A stretch of 46,995 nt of DNA, from NCBI GenBank assembly GCA_944380775.1, contig CALWIP010000033.1:1-46995 (forward strand). Reading direction: 5' to 3'. The stretch's first letter is position 1; each line of letters starts with the position of its first letter. Of the stretch, positions 32,342 to 41,634 are shown piece after piece. This DNA comes from an uncultured Clostridia bacterium. Lineage in GTDB: Bacteria; Bacillota; Clostridia; Oscillospirales; Acutalibacteraceae. The notes beneath the pieces were generated by a model, which was given only the letters and a program-made list of their open reading frames with translations, made no database searches and had not been told where the DNA came from. Both the position numbers and the translations under genes were made by a program.

Positions 32342-33109
32342 ATGAACCTGATCACCGTAAAAGATCTGAGGAAGGTCTACCGGGTGGACCAGGAACGGGT
32401 CGTCGCCCTGAACCGCATCAATTTAACGATCGGCCAGGGGGAAATCTGTTGCATTTTAGGCACGTCGGGCTCAGGAAAATCGACGCTGCTGAATATTATG
32501 GCCGGCCTGGAAAAACCGACAAAGGGCAGCGTCGTCATCGACGGCGTCAATGTGACAAAGCTCAACGAGAAACAGCTCGCGCTGTTCCGCCAGCAGAACG
32601 TAGGGTTTGTGTTCCAGTCCTACAACCTGATGCCGGCGCAGACCGCGTTGGAAAACGTCGCCATGCCGCTGATGTTCCGTGGCGTGGGGAAGAGCGCCCG
32701 CACGCGCGCCGCGGTGGAAATGCTGCGCGCCGTCAAGCTGGAAAAGCGGATGTTGCACCGCCCCACGCAGATGAGCGGCGGCCAGCAGCAGCGCGTGGGC
32801 ATTGCGCGGGCGTTTGTGGCGCACCCGAAGATTGTCTTTGCCGACGAGCCGACCGGGAACTTGGACACCAAAACGACCAAAGAAGTCATGGAGATCATGG
32901 TGGGCATGGCCCGCCGCTACCGGGAGACGCTGGTGTTGGTCACGCATGACCAGGACATCGCCAGCTATGCGGACCGGATTATTTTCATTGTAGACGGGAA
33001 CGTGGTGAGCGACCGTCCGAACCGCTCGGTCTACCCGGGAACAGAAACGGCGCCGGAAGATACCGCCGGGGCCGGAAAAGGAGGAACCAGCGATGAAACG
33101 AACGCATAA
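32342..33109 (+). CDS. ABC transporter ATP-binding protein (MacB/LolD type)
   Basis: This ATPase subunit drives an FtsX-type permease. The 255-residue protein has Walker A LGTSGSGKST (39-48), Q-loop VFQSYNLMPAQTALENV, signature MSGGQQQRV (143-151), Walker B IVFADEPTGNLD (164-175) and the switch histidine in LVTHDQD. The QSYNLMPAQTALENV segment is characteristic of the MacB/LolD/FtsE-like mechanotransmission class, not of importers. The C-terminal 40 residues are extra and low-complexity. The ATG at 32342 follows AAAGGAG. Its end overlaps the next gene by 17 bases, so the three genes form one operon. Confidence 0.93.
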   Translation: MNLITVKDLRKVYRVDQERVVALNRINLTIGQGEICCILGTSGSGKSTLLNIMAGLEKPTKGSVVIDGVNVTKLNEKQLALFRQQNVGFVFQSYNLMPAQTALENVAMPLMFRGVGKSARTRAAVEMLRAVKLEKRMLHRPTQMSGGQQQRVGIARAFVAHPKIVFADEPTGNLDTKTTKEVMEIMVGMARRYRETLVLVTHDQDIASYADRIIFIVDGNVVSDRPNRSVYPGTETAPEDTAGAGKGGTSDETNA

Positions 33110-35243
33110 GGCGGCCGCGCCGCTTCTCGCGCTTTGCCTGGTTTGCGCGGCCCTGCTTGGCCCGCGCCCGCAGGCGGTTTGGGCGGCGTCCAAGTTGGAG
33201 TGCAGCGCCCCCGTTGTGACGGAGGCGGTGGTCGACCCCTCCGGCGTGACGGCGGGAAGCCCGTTTGGCCTGAAACTAACTTTTACGCAGTACGAGCAAA
33301 CGGCGGATGACAAAAAATTAGGAAACCAAGCGGATTACGCAGAAATCAGCGTAGCTTGCCCAAACGGGAACGTCCAGGTCAACAGCTCCAAATATACGGT
33401 TCAATTAAGCCCGTATGAAGCGGACAGTGATTCCGGCGAAACGGGCGGGATCATCCTGCAATATGTTTTGTACATACCGGAACAAAACCTGCGGTATGTC
33501 GGCCCGGGGCCCGGCACGCTGCGCTTTACGATTTCTTATTTTGAAAATCAAAAGGACGACCGCATTGCCCGCGTCACCACGCAGAAGACCGTCGTCCAGG
33601 GCGCGTCCGGCACGGAAGAAAGCACGCTGCTGGTGGACGCGTCAAGCCCCATCCCGACCATCCGGGCGGGGGAGGACGCTACGGTCAACATCCCGCTGGT
33701 GAGCAACGGCGTCACCGGCGACGTGCAGGTTTCGGTTTCGGTGGCGCAACAGGGCATTTCGTTCACCACAGCGGGGTCCGTTTATACGCTCTCGTTCGGC
33801 AGCCAGCGCCGCGCGACGCTCCCGCTGCGCCTGCATGTGGACGGCGAGGTGCCGCCCGGCGTGTACCCGGTGACCCTGCGCGCGGCGGGAAATGAACTTG
33901 TGGCCTACCTACGCGTCACCGGCGGGGGCGAGAATGCGGGGTCCCTTGCGCTCGAGTCGTTCCGGCTGGACCGCAGCCCTGTCCAGGAGGGGCAGAATTT
34001 TGCGCTTACGCTGGTGCTGAGGAACAACGGCGAGGACCAGAGCAACGTCGTGGTTGCGCTGCCGTCGCTGGACACGGCGTCCATTAGCGCAAACGGCACT
34101 ATGGACCGCCAGACCCTGGAGGAGCTGAAGGCGGGGCAGGCGGCGGAGGTTACCTTCTCGCTCAGCGCAAACGCGAGCATGGCCAGCGGAAATTACCCGC
34201 TGGAGGTACAGCTCTCCGCCGACGGGATGGAGGCGCCCGTCAGCGCGGGGAAGGTCTTTATCCCCGTGCGCGGCACGGCGGGCCAGAGCGGCGAGGACCC
34301 CGATGCGGGCGACAGCAGCAAGCCGCAGATCATCATCCAGCGGTATGATTACGGCGGGCAGTCTGTCGTGGGCGGGCAGGAGTTCCTGCTCAAGATGGAT
34401 TTCCGCAATACCAGCCGCGCCTATGCCATTGAAAATTTGAAAATGACCATCGGCAACCCGGCTTCCGAAGGCGAAGGCGACGGGTCCGCGTTTACCCCGG
34501 CAAATTCGTCGAATACTTTTTTTGTAGAGCGCGTTGCGCCCGGCGAGGTGTTTTCGCAGGAGATTGCGCTTTTCCCAAAGGCTGACGCAGCGCCGAAATC
34601 CTATGGCGTTACGGTGCGCTATACCTACGAGGCTGTGGTTGACGGCAAACGGATGGCGGACCTGAGCGGCGAAGAAACCATCGCCATCCCGCTCACGCAG
34701 CCGGACCGTTTTGAAATCCAGGATGCGACGATCTATGGGCCGATCATGCTGGGCGACACCGCTTACCTGAACATCGACTATGTCAACAAAGGGAAGAGCA
34801 CCGTTTACAATGTAACCATCGCGCTGGAAGGCGAAAATTTCACCTCTGGAGAGATGAGCAGCTATGTGGGCAACGTGGAATCCGGCTCCAGCGATTATTT
34901 CGAGGCGTCGCTCAGCGCGCTGGCCGAGGGGATGATTACCGGCCGCGCGGTCATCACCTATGAGGATGCAAACGGTATCGCGAAAGAAGTGTCCAAGGAT
35001 TTCAGCTGCGAAGTGATGCCGGCCTATGAACCGCCCATCGACGACCCGGGCATGGTCGAGCCGCTGCCGGAGGAGACCGGGATGCCGCAGTGGGCGGTGT
35101 ATACGGTTGCCGGCGCGGGCGCCGCAGTGGCTATTGCCTCGCTCATCGGCGTGCGGAAATTGCAGAAGCTGCGCCGCCGCCGCATCGAAGAAGAGGAGGA
35201 ATCCTACGAGGAGGCCGCCCCGCCGGGAGGGGATGACGCATGA
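33093..35243 (+). CDS. Large secreted beta-sandwich (CARDB-like) protein with C-terminal membrane anchor
   Basis: The 716-residue protein has a signal peptide (KRTHKAAAPLLALCLVCAALL, cleavage near VWA-AS) and four to five beta-rich domains of roughly 100 residues each. Typical CARDB/COG1361-like segments appear, such as FALTLVLRNNGEDQSNVVVAL and AYLNIDYVNKGKSTVYNV. A single transmembrane helix at about 667-686 (WAVYTVAGAGAAVAIASLIG) follows, then KLQKLRRRR and an acidic tail. It should face outward on the membrane. Sitting between an ABC ATPase and a MacB-type permease, it occupies the place an adaptor protein takes in other exporters, which suggests it works with the transporter. Substrate and function are unknown. 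The ATG at 33093 follows AAAGGAGG. Confidence 0.85.
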   Translation: MKRTHKAAAPLLALCLVCAALLGPRPQAVWAASKLECSAPVVTEAVVDPSGVTAGSPFGLKLTFTQYEQTADDKKLGNQADYAEISVACPNGNVQVNSSKYTVQLSPYEADSDSGETGGIILQYVLYIPEQNLRYVGPGPGTLRFTISYFENQKDDRIARVTTQKTVVQGASGTEESTLLVDASSPIPTIRAGEDATVNIPLVSNGVTGDVQVSVSVAQQGISFTTAGSVYTLSFGSQRRATLPLRLHVDGEVPPGVYPVTLRAAGNELVAYLRVTGGGENAGSLALESFRLDRSPVQEGQNFALTLVLRNNGEDQSNVVVALPSLDTASISANGTMDRQTLEELKAGQAAEVTFSLSANASMASGNYPLEVQLSADGMEAPVSAGKVFIPVRGTAGQSGEDPDAGDSSKPQIIIQRYDYGGQSVVGGQEFLLKMDFRNTSRAYAIENLKMTIGNPASEGEGDGSAFTPANSSNTFFVERVAPGEVFSQEIALFPKADAAPKSYGVTVRYTYEAVVDGKRMADLSGEETIAIPLTQPDRFEIQDATIYGPIMLGDTAYLNIDYVNKGKSTVYNVTIALEGENFTSGEMSSYVGNVESGSSDYFEASLSALAEGMITGRAVITYEDANGIAKEVSKDFSCEVMPAYEPPIDDPGMVEPLPEETGMPQWAVYTVAGAGAAVAIASLIGVRKLQKLRRRRIEEEEESYEEAAPPGGDDA

Positions 35244-36565
35244 GATGCTCCGACATGCTGCAAATGAGCCTGAGCAGTTTGCTCAAGCGGAAAATCCGCA
35301 CGGTGCTCACCGTGGCGGGCGTTACCATCGGCACCTGCGCCATTGTCTCGACCGTATCGCTGAGCCTCGGCATCCAGCAGAGCATGAATGAGACGCTCGC
35401 CACGATGGGGGACCTCACGCTGATCCAGATTTACAACTATAACCCCGCGCCGGACGCGACGCCGCTGGACAGCGCGATGGTCGACACCATCCGCGCAATG
35501 CCTGAGGTGGCGGCCGTCACGCCGGTGCTGAACCAATACGGTTCGTTCCTCATCCGAAGCGGGAAATACCAATATCAGGATTCGTTCACAGGCGTGGATT
35601 TTTCGGCGCTCGGCCCGCTGGGCTACCAGCTGCTTGAAGGCGCGCTGCCCGAGGAAGGCGCGCCGGAAGGGACCATTCTGGTGGGGCAGAACGCGCAGTA
35701 TTCGTTCGTCAATCCAAAGCGCAACAATCAATACTGGGGAATCCAGTATGATGAAAACGGGAATCCGGTCGAGCCGGACGTCGACGTCATGACGGATAAG
35801 CTCGAGCTGGAATTCGTCATCACGGACCCGGAGAATAACACGAAGGTGCGCCCGGTGCGCCTGACCTGCGCGGGCGTGATGATGGAGGATTACAACAAGA
35901 ACCCTTCGCCCGGCTACACGATCTTTTTGGATATTGATTATATGGAAAAATTAATCCAGGAATCCAACCGGATCAACGGGGTCAAAGAGGACCCGACCAA
36001 ACCGAAAAATTATGAAAATGTGGTCGTGAAGGTGGGGAACATCAACCAGGTGGCGCAGGTAGAAGACGCCATCCAGGCGTACGGCTTCCAGACCAGCAGC
36101 ATGGAGACGATCCGCGAGCCGCTGATGCAGCAATCGTCCACCATCCAGCTGATCCTCGGCAGCCTCGGCGGCATCACGCTGGTGGTCGCGGCGCTCGGCA
36201 TTGTCAACACGATGACCATGTCGATCTATGAGCGCACGCGGGAGATCGGCGTCATGAAAGTGCTCGGCTGCGTCGTCGGGAATATCCGTGCGATGTTTTT
36301 GGTCGAGGCGGCCTCCATCGGCTTTTTGGGCGGTATCGCCGGGGTGCTGCTGAGCTACGGCGCGACGTCGCTGCTCAACATGCTGCTCTCCACCGGCAGC
36401 GGAATGGGCATGATGGGCCTGAGCGCAGGCACTTCTGCAGTGATGCCGCCCTGGCTCGTGCTCGCGGGCATCCTGTTTGCCACGCTGGTAGGCCTGGTTG
36501 CGGGAATTTACCCGGCGAACCGTGCGGTGCGCATCAGCGCCATCGCCGCCATCCACCAGGAGTGA
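35240..36565 (+). CDS. MacB/FtsX-type ABC permease
   Basis: The 441-residue permease has one N-terminal helix (about 20-44, VLTVAGVTIGTCAIVSTVSLSL), a large extracellular domain to about 305, and three C-terminal helices including LILGSLGGITLVVAALGIVNTM and the coupling segment ERTREIGVMKVLGC. This is the MacB topology used for mechanotransmission or lipoprotein and antibiotic efflux. The extracellular domain is larger than in LolC/E-type proteins. The ATG at 35240 overlaps the previous stop (ATGA). It ends the operon before a strong terminator. Confidence 0.93.
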   Translation: MRCSDMLQMSLSSLLKRKIRTVLTVAGVTIGTCAIVSTVSLSLGIQQSMNETLATMGDLTLIQIYNYNPAPDATPLDSAMVDTIRAMPEVAAVTPVLNQYGSFLIRSGKYQYQDSFTGVDFSALGPLGYQLLEGALPEEGAPEGTILVGQNAQYSFVNPKRNNQYWGIQYDENGNPVEPDVDVMTDKLELEFVITDPENNTKVRPVRLTCAGVMMEDYNKNPSPGYTIFLDIDYMEKLIQESNRINGVKEDPTKPKNYENVVVKVGNINQVAQVEDAIQAYGFQTSSMETIREPLMQQSSTIQLILGSLGGITLVVAALGIVNTMTMSIYERTREIGVMKVLGCVVGNIRAMFLVEAASIGFLGGIAGVLLSYGATSLLNMLLSTGSGMGMMGLSAGTSAVMPPWLVLAGILFATLVGLVAGIYPANRAVRISAIAAIHQE

Positions 36566-36604
36566 CCCAGGGCTTTGGGCCGTTGACCAAACCGGAGAGA
36601 ACAA

Positions 36605-36638
36605 AAAAGCACGCTGCCCGCGCGGGCAGCGTGCTTTT
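36605..36638 (+). terminator. Bidirectional terminator between the permease and glycosyltransferase genes
   Basis: AAAAGCACGCTGCCCG (36605-36620) pairs perfectly with CGGGCAGCGTGCTTTT (36623-36638). It serves both converging operons. Confidence 0.9.
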
Positions 36639-36668
36639 GCTCTCATTTTTTCAAATCAACGGAGGGGC

Positions 36669-37856
36669 TTATTCTTTTTCCTTCGATTTCCGCCGGTGCT
36701 CCTCCGTTGCGGCCTGGTAGCACTCCAGCATCGCCTTCCCCAGCGCTTCCGGGCCAAACGGCAGCGCCGTGCGCTCCACCAGGCTGCGCAGCTTGGCCTG
36801 CGTCTTTTCGTCCAGGCCGGTGAGCTTTTCGAGCAGCGGGGCCAGTTCCTGCGGGGAACGGTACAAAAAGCCGTTGACCCCGTTGGAGATCAGGCTGCAA
36901 GAGGCGCTCCCCTGGTACAAAATGGCGGGCAGGCCGCAGGCGGTCGCCTCGTAGACGGAGGCCTTCACCCACTCTGCCTGCGTGGCGCTCACATAGGCCG
37001 CGCAGGCAGCGTAGCAGGCGGGCATTTCTTCGTGGGGGATCTGCCCGGCGAACGTCACCCGGCGGCTAATGCCGAGCGAGGCCGCTTTTTCCCGCAGCGC
37101 AGGCAGCGCGCTGCCGTTCCCAGCTACCGCAAGGTGCAGGCTGTTTTCTCCGGGCACGGCGGCCGCCCAGTGCTCAAGCAGCAGCGAAAATTCTTCAAAA
37201 TGATCCAGGTTCCCCACGGCGAGCACGCCGGTGCGCCCGTTGAGGCCCAGGCGCTTGCGCATGGCCTCGGTTTGCGCGCCGTCCGCCGCGCCTACGCGGA
37301 ACAACGAAAGGTCCACACAGAGCGGGACGGGCGTGAGCTGGCACGCCGCGCCCAGCGATTCCAGCGCTTTGCCAGCGCCGGGCGACACCGCTGCGGCGGC
37401 GTCCGCAAAGGAGACGGCCTTTTTCAACAGGTTGCGGCAGTAGTCCCGCGTGAGCCGCCGGTACGGCGCGCTGCCGGAGAAACCAGAAAGCGCATTGCGC
37501 AGGTCCAGCACCGTGACGGCCAAGGGCAGGTCCATTTGCAGCGCGTAAGAAAGGCCGAACGAGCCCATCGTCCCCAGCGACGCCAAATGGACGACGTCCG
37601 GCTGGAACGCAAGAAGCTTCTTTTTCAAAAAGGAGAAACCCTTCCGGCGCGCGCTTTGGCCGTAAGAGCTTCCGGAGGGGCGGGCAGGGCAGAAGACGGC
37701 GTCCTCCTGCTCGTAAGCGTCCTCCGCTTCCAGATCGGAAGAAACCACCAGGGCATGGTGCCCCAGCGCCCGCAGGCCCTTTGCCAGGGTGGAGACATGC
37801 GTCTCCGTCCCGTTTGCCTGCGGCAGGTAGGATTCACAAAATATCGCGATGTTCAT
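36669..37856 (-). CDS. Glycosyltransferase family 4 protein
   Basis: The 395-residue GT-B fold enzyme begins MNIAIFCESYLPQANGTETHV, the usual acceptor-side start of GT4 proteins, followed by LAKGLRALGHHALVVS. The donor-binding domain has VLAVGNLDHFEEF, VAGNGSALPALREKAASLG, VTFAGQIPHEEMPACYAACAAYVS and EATACGLPAILYQGS. This arrangement is typical of enzymes that add sugars to glycolipids such as diacylglycerol. The donor and acceptor here cannot be read from sequence. The ATG at 37856 follows AAGGAGAG. It is a single gene, divergent from hprK. Confidence 0.9.
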   Translation of the reverse strand: MNIAIFCESYLPQANGTETHVSTLAKGLRALGHHALVVSSDLEAEDAYEQEDAVFCPARPSGSSYGQSARRKGFSFLKKKLLAFQPDVVHLASLGTMGSFGLSYALQMDLPLAVTVLDLRNALSGFSGSAPYRRLTRDYCRNLLKKAVSFADAAAAVSPGAGKALESLGAACQLTPVPLCVDLSLFRVGAADGAQTEAMRKRLGLNGRTGVLAVGNLDHFEEFSLLLEHWAAAVPGENSLHLAVAGNGSALPALREKAASLGISRRVTFAGQIPHEEMPACYAACAAYVSATQAEWVKASVYEATACGLPAILYQGSASCSLISNGVNGFLYRSPQELAPLLEKLTGLDEKTQAKLRSLVERTALPFGPEALGKAMLECYQAATEEHRRKSKEKE

Positions 37857-37915
37857 GGGACGATCTCTCCTTCCCCTGCGGGCCTGCGCCGGCCGCGGTT
37901 CGTCCATACGGATCC

Positions 37916-37944
37916 ATTTTACCACAAAACGAAAAGATGTTCCA
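37916..37944 (-). promoter_or_regulatory. Promoter of the glycosyltransferase gene
   Basis: Reverse strand: extended -10 TGG-TAAAAT (-10 at 37916-37921), 17-bp spacer, weak -35 TGGAAC (37939-37944). Confidence 0.5.
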
Positions 37945-37992
37945 GAACTTTCTGGCGGATTTCTCCGCCTGGAAGAAATTTTGTGCGGACGC

Positions 37993-38021
37993 TTTCATCT
38001 TGCCGCGCAATGCGATATAAT
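37993..38021 (+). promoter_or_regulatory. Promoter of the hprK-to-dnaE operon
   Basis: -10 TATAAT (38016-38021), 17-bp spacer, weak -35 TTTCAT (37993-37998). It lies about 30 bp before hprK. Confidence 0.6.
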
Positions 38022-38051
38022 AAAGCTAACGATAAGGAAGGCGGTGGAACA

Positions 38052-39017
38052 GTGGCAACGAATTTTACGGTAACCCTCACCAAAGTCATCAAGGAGCTGG
38101 CGCTCGAACCCCTCTACAGCCCCTGCAGCCCGGACGACGTGCTCATTTCCTCTATGGACGTCAACCGGCCCGGCTTGGAACTCACCGGTTTTTTGGACTA
38201 TTACGACCACGAGCGCATCCTGGTCTTCGGCACCACGGAGACGGCGTTCCTGCTCTCGAAGACGCCGGAGGAGCGCAGCGTGGCGCTGGACCGGCTGTTT
38301 TCCCGCAAGCCGCCGCTCGTCATTGTCACGCGGAGCATCCAGCCCGCCCCGGAAATGATCGAAGCGGCCCGGAAGCATGGCGTTTCGGTGTACGGCTCGC
38401 CGGAACCGACGTCCAGCCTGGTGGCGGCCCTCGTTTCCTACATGAACGTCGAACTGGCCCCGCGCATCACCCGGCATGGCGTGCTGGTAGAGGTCTACGG
38501 CGAAGGCATCCTGTTGGTGGGCGACAGCGGCGTCGGCAAAAGCGAGACGGCCATCGAGCTCATCAAGCGCGGGCACCGGCTCATTGCGGACGACGCCGTC
38601 GAGATCCGGCGCGTCTCCGCCAAGTCTTTGGTCGGCTCGTCGCCGCAGAACATCCGCCATTTCATCGAGCTGCGCGGCATTGGCATCATCAACGCGCGGC
38701 GCATCTTCGGCATGGGCGCGGTCAAAATAACTGAGAAGATCGACATCGTCATCAATATGGAACTCTGGGACAATACCAAGGTTTACGACCGCATGGGGAT
38801 TGACAACGAATACACCGAAATCCTCGGCATCAAAGTCCCGGTGCTGACCATCCCGGTGAAGCCGGGCCGCAACCTGGCGGTCATCATTGAGGTGGCGGCG
38901 ATGAACAACCGCCAGAAGAAGATGGGTTACAACGCGGCGCAGGAGCTGCTCACCAGCCTCGGGATGGACGTCTCCCTTTTGCAGGAGCACGACCGCAAGC
39001 GCGAACTGGAGATTTGA
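38052..39017 (+). CDS. hprK: HPr kinase/phosphorylase
   Basis: This bifunctional enzyme phosphorylates HPr at Ser46 and removes the phosphate, linking carbon status to catabolite control in Firmicutes. The 321-residue protein has the N-terminal helix pair, H142 in RITRHGVLVEVYG, the P-loop GDSGVGKS (157-164) and the signature RRIFGMGAVKITEKIDIVI, followed by ELWDNTKVYDRMG. The GTG at 38052 follows AAGGCGGTGG, and homology begins with VTLTKVIKELALE. The frame is open far upstream but antisense to the glycosyltransferase there. It heads the conserved run toward dnaE. Confidence 0.96.
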   Translation: MATNFTVTLTKVIKELALEPLYSPCSPDDVLISSMDVNRPGLELTGFLDYYDHERILVFGTTETAFLLSKTPEERSVALDRLFSRKPPLVIVTRSIQPAPEMIEAARKHGVSVYGSPEPTSSLVAALVSYMNVELAPRITRHGVLVEVYGEGILLVGDSGVGKSETAIELIKRGHRLIADDAVEIRRVSAKSLVGSSPQNIRHFIELRGIGIINARRIFGMGAVKITEKIDIVINMELWDNTKVYDRMGIDNEYTEILGIKVPVLTIPVKPGRNLAVIIEVAAMNNRQKKMGYNAAQELLTSLGMDVSLLQEHDRKRELEI

Positions 39018-39075
39018 GCCGCCCGGGGAACAGCATGACGACATTGACTCTTTTTATGGAAAAGGACGGGAGCGG

Positions 39076-39819
39076 ATGAAACTGATTGCAGATACCCATT
39101 GCCATACCATCGCCTCCACGCACGCCTACAGCTCGCTGACCGAGGTGGTGCGCGCGGCAAAGGCGAAGGGCCTTTACGCGGTGGCGGTGACGGACCACGG
39201 CTACGCCATGCCGGGCGCGCCCGGAAAATGGTATTTCAGCAACCTGGGGGTTGTGCCGCAGTATTTTGAGGGCGTGTTGGTGCTGCGCGGCGCAGAGGCA
39301 AACCTGCTGGACTACAGCGCGCGCCTCGACCTGCCGGAAAACGAGCTGGAAAGCCTGGACTGGGTGGTCGCGTCCATCCACGACCCGCTCATGCCCAAGG
39401 ATCATGAGCCTACCGTGGAGGAATGCACCGCGCTTTGGCTGCGCGCCGCGCAAAACCCGCATATCCGCGTGATTGGCCACAGCGGAAGCCCGAAATACCG
39501 CTATGATTACGAGCGCGTCATCCCGGAATTCGGCCGCTGCGGCAAACTGGTGGAGATCAACGAAAACAGCTTTTCCGTGCGCAAAAGCTCCATCCCGAAT
39601 TGCGTTGAGATTGCGAAACTCTGTAAAAAATACGGCGTGCCGGTGGTGGTGAATTCCGACGCGCATTTCCACACGCAGATTGGCAATTTCCCGCGCGCGG
39701 AACAGCTGCTGCAGGAGATCGATTTCCCGGAGGAATTGGTTGTGAACGCGTCGGTGGAACGCTTCCGCACCTATCTGCGGCAGCACACCCATGTGGAGGT
39801 TTGGCCCCGTGAATCATAA
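39076..39819 (+). CDS. PHP-domain phosphatase (YcdX-like)
   Basis: This metal-dependent phosphoesterase has the PHP fold. The 247-residue protein has metal ligands in ADTHCHTIAS (N-terminus), VTDHGYAM (about 38-45), LRGAEANLLD, ASIHDPLMPKDH, IGHSG and NSDAHFHTQIGNF. These motifs match YcdX-type phosphatases, not DNA-polymerase-associated PHP domains. The natural substrate is not certain. The ATG at 39076 follows a GGACGGGAGC stretch. Its stop overlaps the GTG of murB, so the two are coupled; PHP genes at this place next to hprK are common in clostridia. Confidence 0.92.
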   Translation: MKLIADTHCHTIASTHAYSSLTEVVRAAKAKGLYAVAVTDHGYAMPGAPGKWYFSNLGVVPQYFEGVLVLRGAEANLLDYSARLDLPENELESLDWVVASIHDPLMPKDHEPTVEECTALWLRAAQNPHIRVIGHSGSPKYRYDYERVIPEFGRCGKLVEINENSFSVRKSSIPNCVEIAKLCKKYGVPVVVNSDAHFHTQIGNFPRAEQLLQEIDFPEELVVNASVERFRTYLRQHTHVEVWPRES

Positions 39820-40744
39820 AGAGAAGGAAACGCCGCTGCGCCGCCTAGAGGAATTGGAGCGCCTGGCGGCGGCGGAGGGCTGCGAGGTGCGGCGGGAAGA
39901 GCCGATGAGCCGCCACACGACGTTTCAAATCGGCGGGCCGGCGGATCTTTTTGTCACAGCGCCGGAGGAAGCGGCGCTTTCCCGGCTGCTCGCCGCGGCG
40001 GCGGAGCGGGAGGTCCCGGTGCTGCTGCTGGGGAACGGCTCCAACCTGCTGGTGAGCGACAGGGGCGTCCCGGGCCTGGTGGTGGCGCTGGGCGCCGGCC
40101 TGCGCACGGTGCGCCGCGAAGGGAACCGCCTGGTGGCGGGAGCGGGCGCGCCGCTCTCTGCTGTTTGCTCCTTTGCCCGCAGGGAAGCGCTCTCCGGCGT
40201 GGAGTTTTTGTGGGGCGTGCCCGGTTCCGTTGGCGGCGCGGTGTTCATGAACGCGGGGGCCTACGGCGGTGAGATCGGCCAGCGGGTAGAGCGATGCCGC
40301 CTGTTGACCCCGTGCGGCGCGCCGCAGGAAAAATCCTGCGCGGAGATGGCCTTTTCCTACCGGGAGAGCGCCTGCCAGCGGGACGGCTCCACCGTCGTCT
40401 CTGTGACGCTGGCCTTGGCACCGGGGGAAGAAGAAGAAATCCACGCGCAGATGGAGGATTATTTCCGGCGCCGGAAGGAGAAGCAGCCGCTGGAATACCC
40501 GAGCGCGGGCAGCGTCTTCCGGCGGCCGGCAGGGCATTTTGCCGGCGCGCTGATCGAGCAGTGCGGCCTCAAGGGCCGCCGCTGCGGCGGTGCGGCCGTA
40601 AGCGAAAAGCACGCTGGGTTCATCGTCAACCTGGGCGGCGCCAGCTGCGCGGATGTGCTGCGGCTCATCTCGCTGATCCAGGAAACGGTGCGGGAACAAA
40701 CGGGCGTGAGCCTGGAATGCGAAGTGCGGCGCGTCGGGCGCTGA
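39809..40744 (+). CDS. murB: UDP-N-acetylenolpyruvoylglucosamine reductase
   Basis: This flavoenzyme reduces the enolpyruvyl group with NADPH to make UDP-MurNAc for peptidoglycan. The 311-residue protein is type I-like, with FAD-binding blocks LLGNGSNLLVSD and LWGVPGSVGGAVFMNAGAYGGEI, the catalytic serine in YPSAGSVFRRP, and the glutamate in AAVSEKHAGFIVN. The GTG at 39809 is used because GGAGG ends nine bases upstream, and it overlaps the PHP gene by 11 bases. rapZ follows after nine bases. Confidence 0.96.
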   Translation: MNHKEKETPLRRLEELERLAAAEGCEVRREEPMSRHTTFQIGGPADLFVTAPEEAALSRLLAAAAEREVPVLLLGNGSNLLVSDRGVPGLVVALGAGLRTVRREGNRLVAGAGAPLSAVCSFARREALSGVEFLWGVPGSVGGAVFMNAGAYGGEIGQRVERCRLLTPCGAPQEKSCAEMAFSYRESACQRDGSTVVSVTLALAPGEEEEIHAQMEDYFRRRKEKQPLEYPSAGSVFRRPAGHFAGALIEQCGLKGRRCGGAAVSEKHAGFIVNLGGASCADVLRLISLIQETVREQTGVSLECEVRRVGR

Positions 40745-40753
40745 GGAGGACGT

Positions 40754-41614
40754 ATGGAATTTATCATCGTGACGGGCCTTTCCGGCGCGGGGAAATCCCG
40801 CGCCGTAGCCGTGCTGGAGGACATTGGGTTTTACTGCGTCGACAATATCCCGCCCAAGCTGATCCACACGTTTTACGACCTGTTTTTGCAGGCGAAATCG
40901 GGCTTCCAGCGGGTCGCGGTCGTTACAGACATCCGCGGCGGGAAGATGTTTGAAGGCCTTTTGGAAGTCCTCTCTTCCCTGCGGGAGGAAGGCCGCGCCT
41001 TTAAGCTGCTCTTTTTGGATGCGAGCGACACGGTGCTGGTCAACCGTTTCCAGGAGACACGCCGCAAACACCCGCTGGCGCGCGATTACCAGGGGGACCT
41101 GAAGACCGCCGTCGCCCGTGAGAGGGAGATCCTCAAGCCGGTGCGGGAGCGCGCGGACTACATCATCGACACCACGCACCTCTCGCCAGCGCAGCTCAAG
41201 GAGCGCATTTCCACGCTGTTCCTCGGCGACGCATCGGCGGCGCTAGCCATCAGCTGCATTTCCTTCGGCTTTAAATACGGCATCCCGGCGGAGGCGGACC
41301 TTGTGTTCGACGTGCGCTGCCTGCCGAATCCGTTCTACATCGAGCCGCTGAAAAATCTGACGGGCCTCGATGCGCCTGTGCGCGATTATGTGATGGGCTG
41401 CGAGCAGACCAAAGGGTTTCTGCGGCGCTGGATCGACTTGATCGACTACATGATCCCGCTCTACTGCAACGAGGGGAAGAGCCAGCTCGTGGTGGCGGTC
41501 GGCTGCACGGGCGGGCACCACCGCTCTGTCGCGCTGGCGCAGTACCTGTACGACCACCTCGTCGAGGCGGGAAAACAGGCGAGCGTCCACCACCGGGATA
41601 TCCGGAAATTGTAA
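40754..41614 (+). CDS. rapZ: RNase adapter/nucleotide-binding protein RapZ (YvcJ)
   Basis: This P-loop protein belongs to the RapZ/YvcJ family. In E. coli it senses glucosamine 6-phosphate and directs RNA decay; in Bacillus, YvcJ hydrolyses nucleotides and affects competence. The 286-residue protein has Walker A TGLSGAGKS (7-15), then FYCVDNIPPKLI, VTDIRGG, and the C-terminal CTGGHHRSVALAQYL typical of the family's regulatory domain. The ATG at 40754 follows GAGGA. It lies directly before whiA, where yvcK usually intervenes. Confidence 0.95.
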   Translation: MEFIIVTGLSGAGKSRAVAVLEDIGFYCVDNIPPKLIHTFYDLFLQAKSGFQRVAVVTDIRGGKMFEGLLEVLSSLREEGRAFKLLFLDASDTVLVNRFQETRRKHPLARDYQGDLKTAVAREREILKPVRERADYIIDTTHLSPAQLKERISTLFLGDASAALAISCISFGFKYGIPAEADLVFDVRCLPNPFYIEPLKNLTGLDAPVRDYVMGCEQTKGFLRRWIDLIDYMIPLYCNEGKSQLVVAVGCTGGHHRSVALAQYLYDHLVEAGKQASVHHRDIRKL

Positions 41615-41634
41615 AGGGTAAAGGGGCGAACCGC

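Noticed and set aside
36498..38051. N-terminal extension of hprK by 518 codons
   Set aside because: It lies opposite the glycosyltransferase gene; HprK homology and a Shine-Dalgarno place the start at the GTG at 38052.
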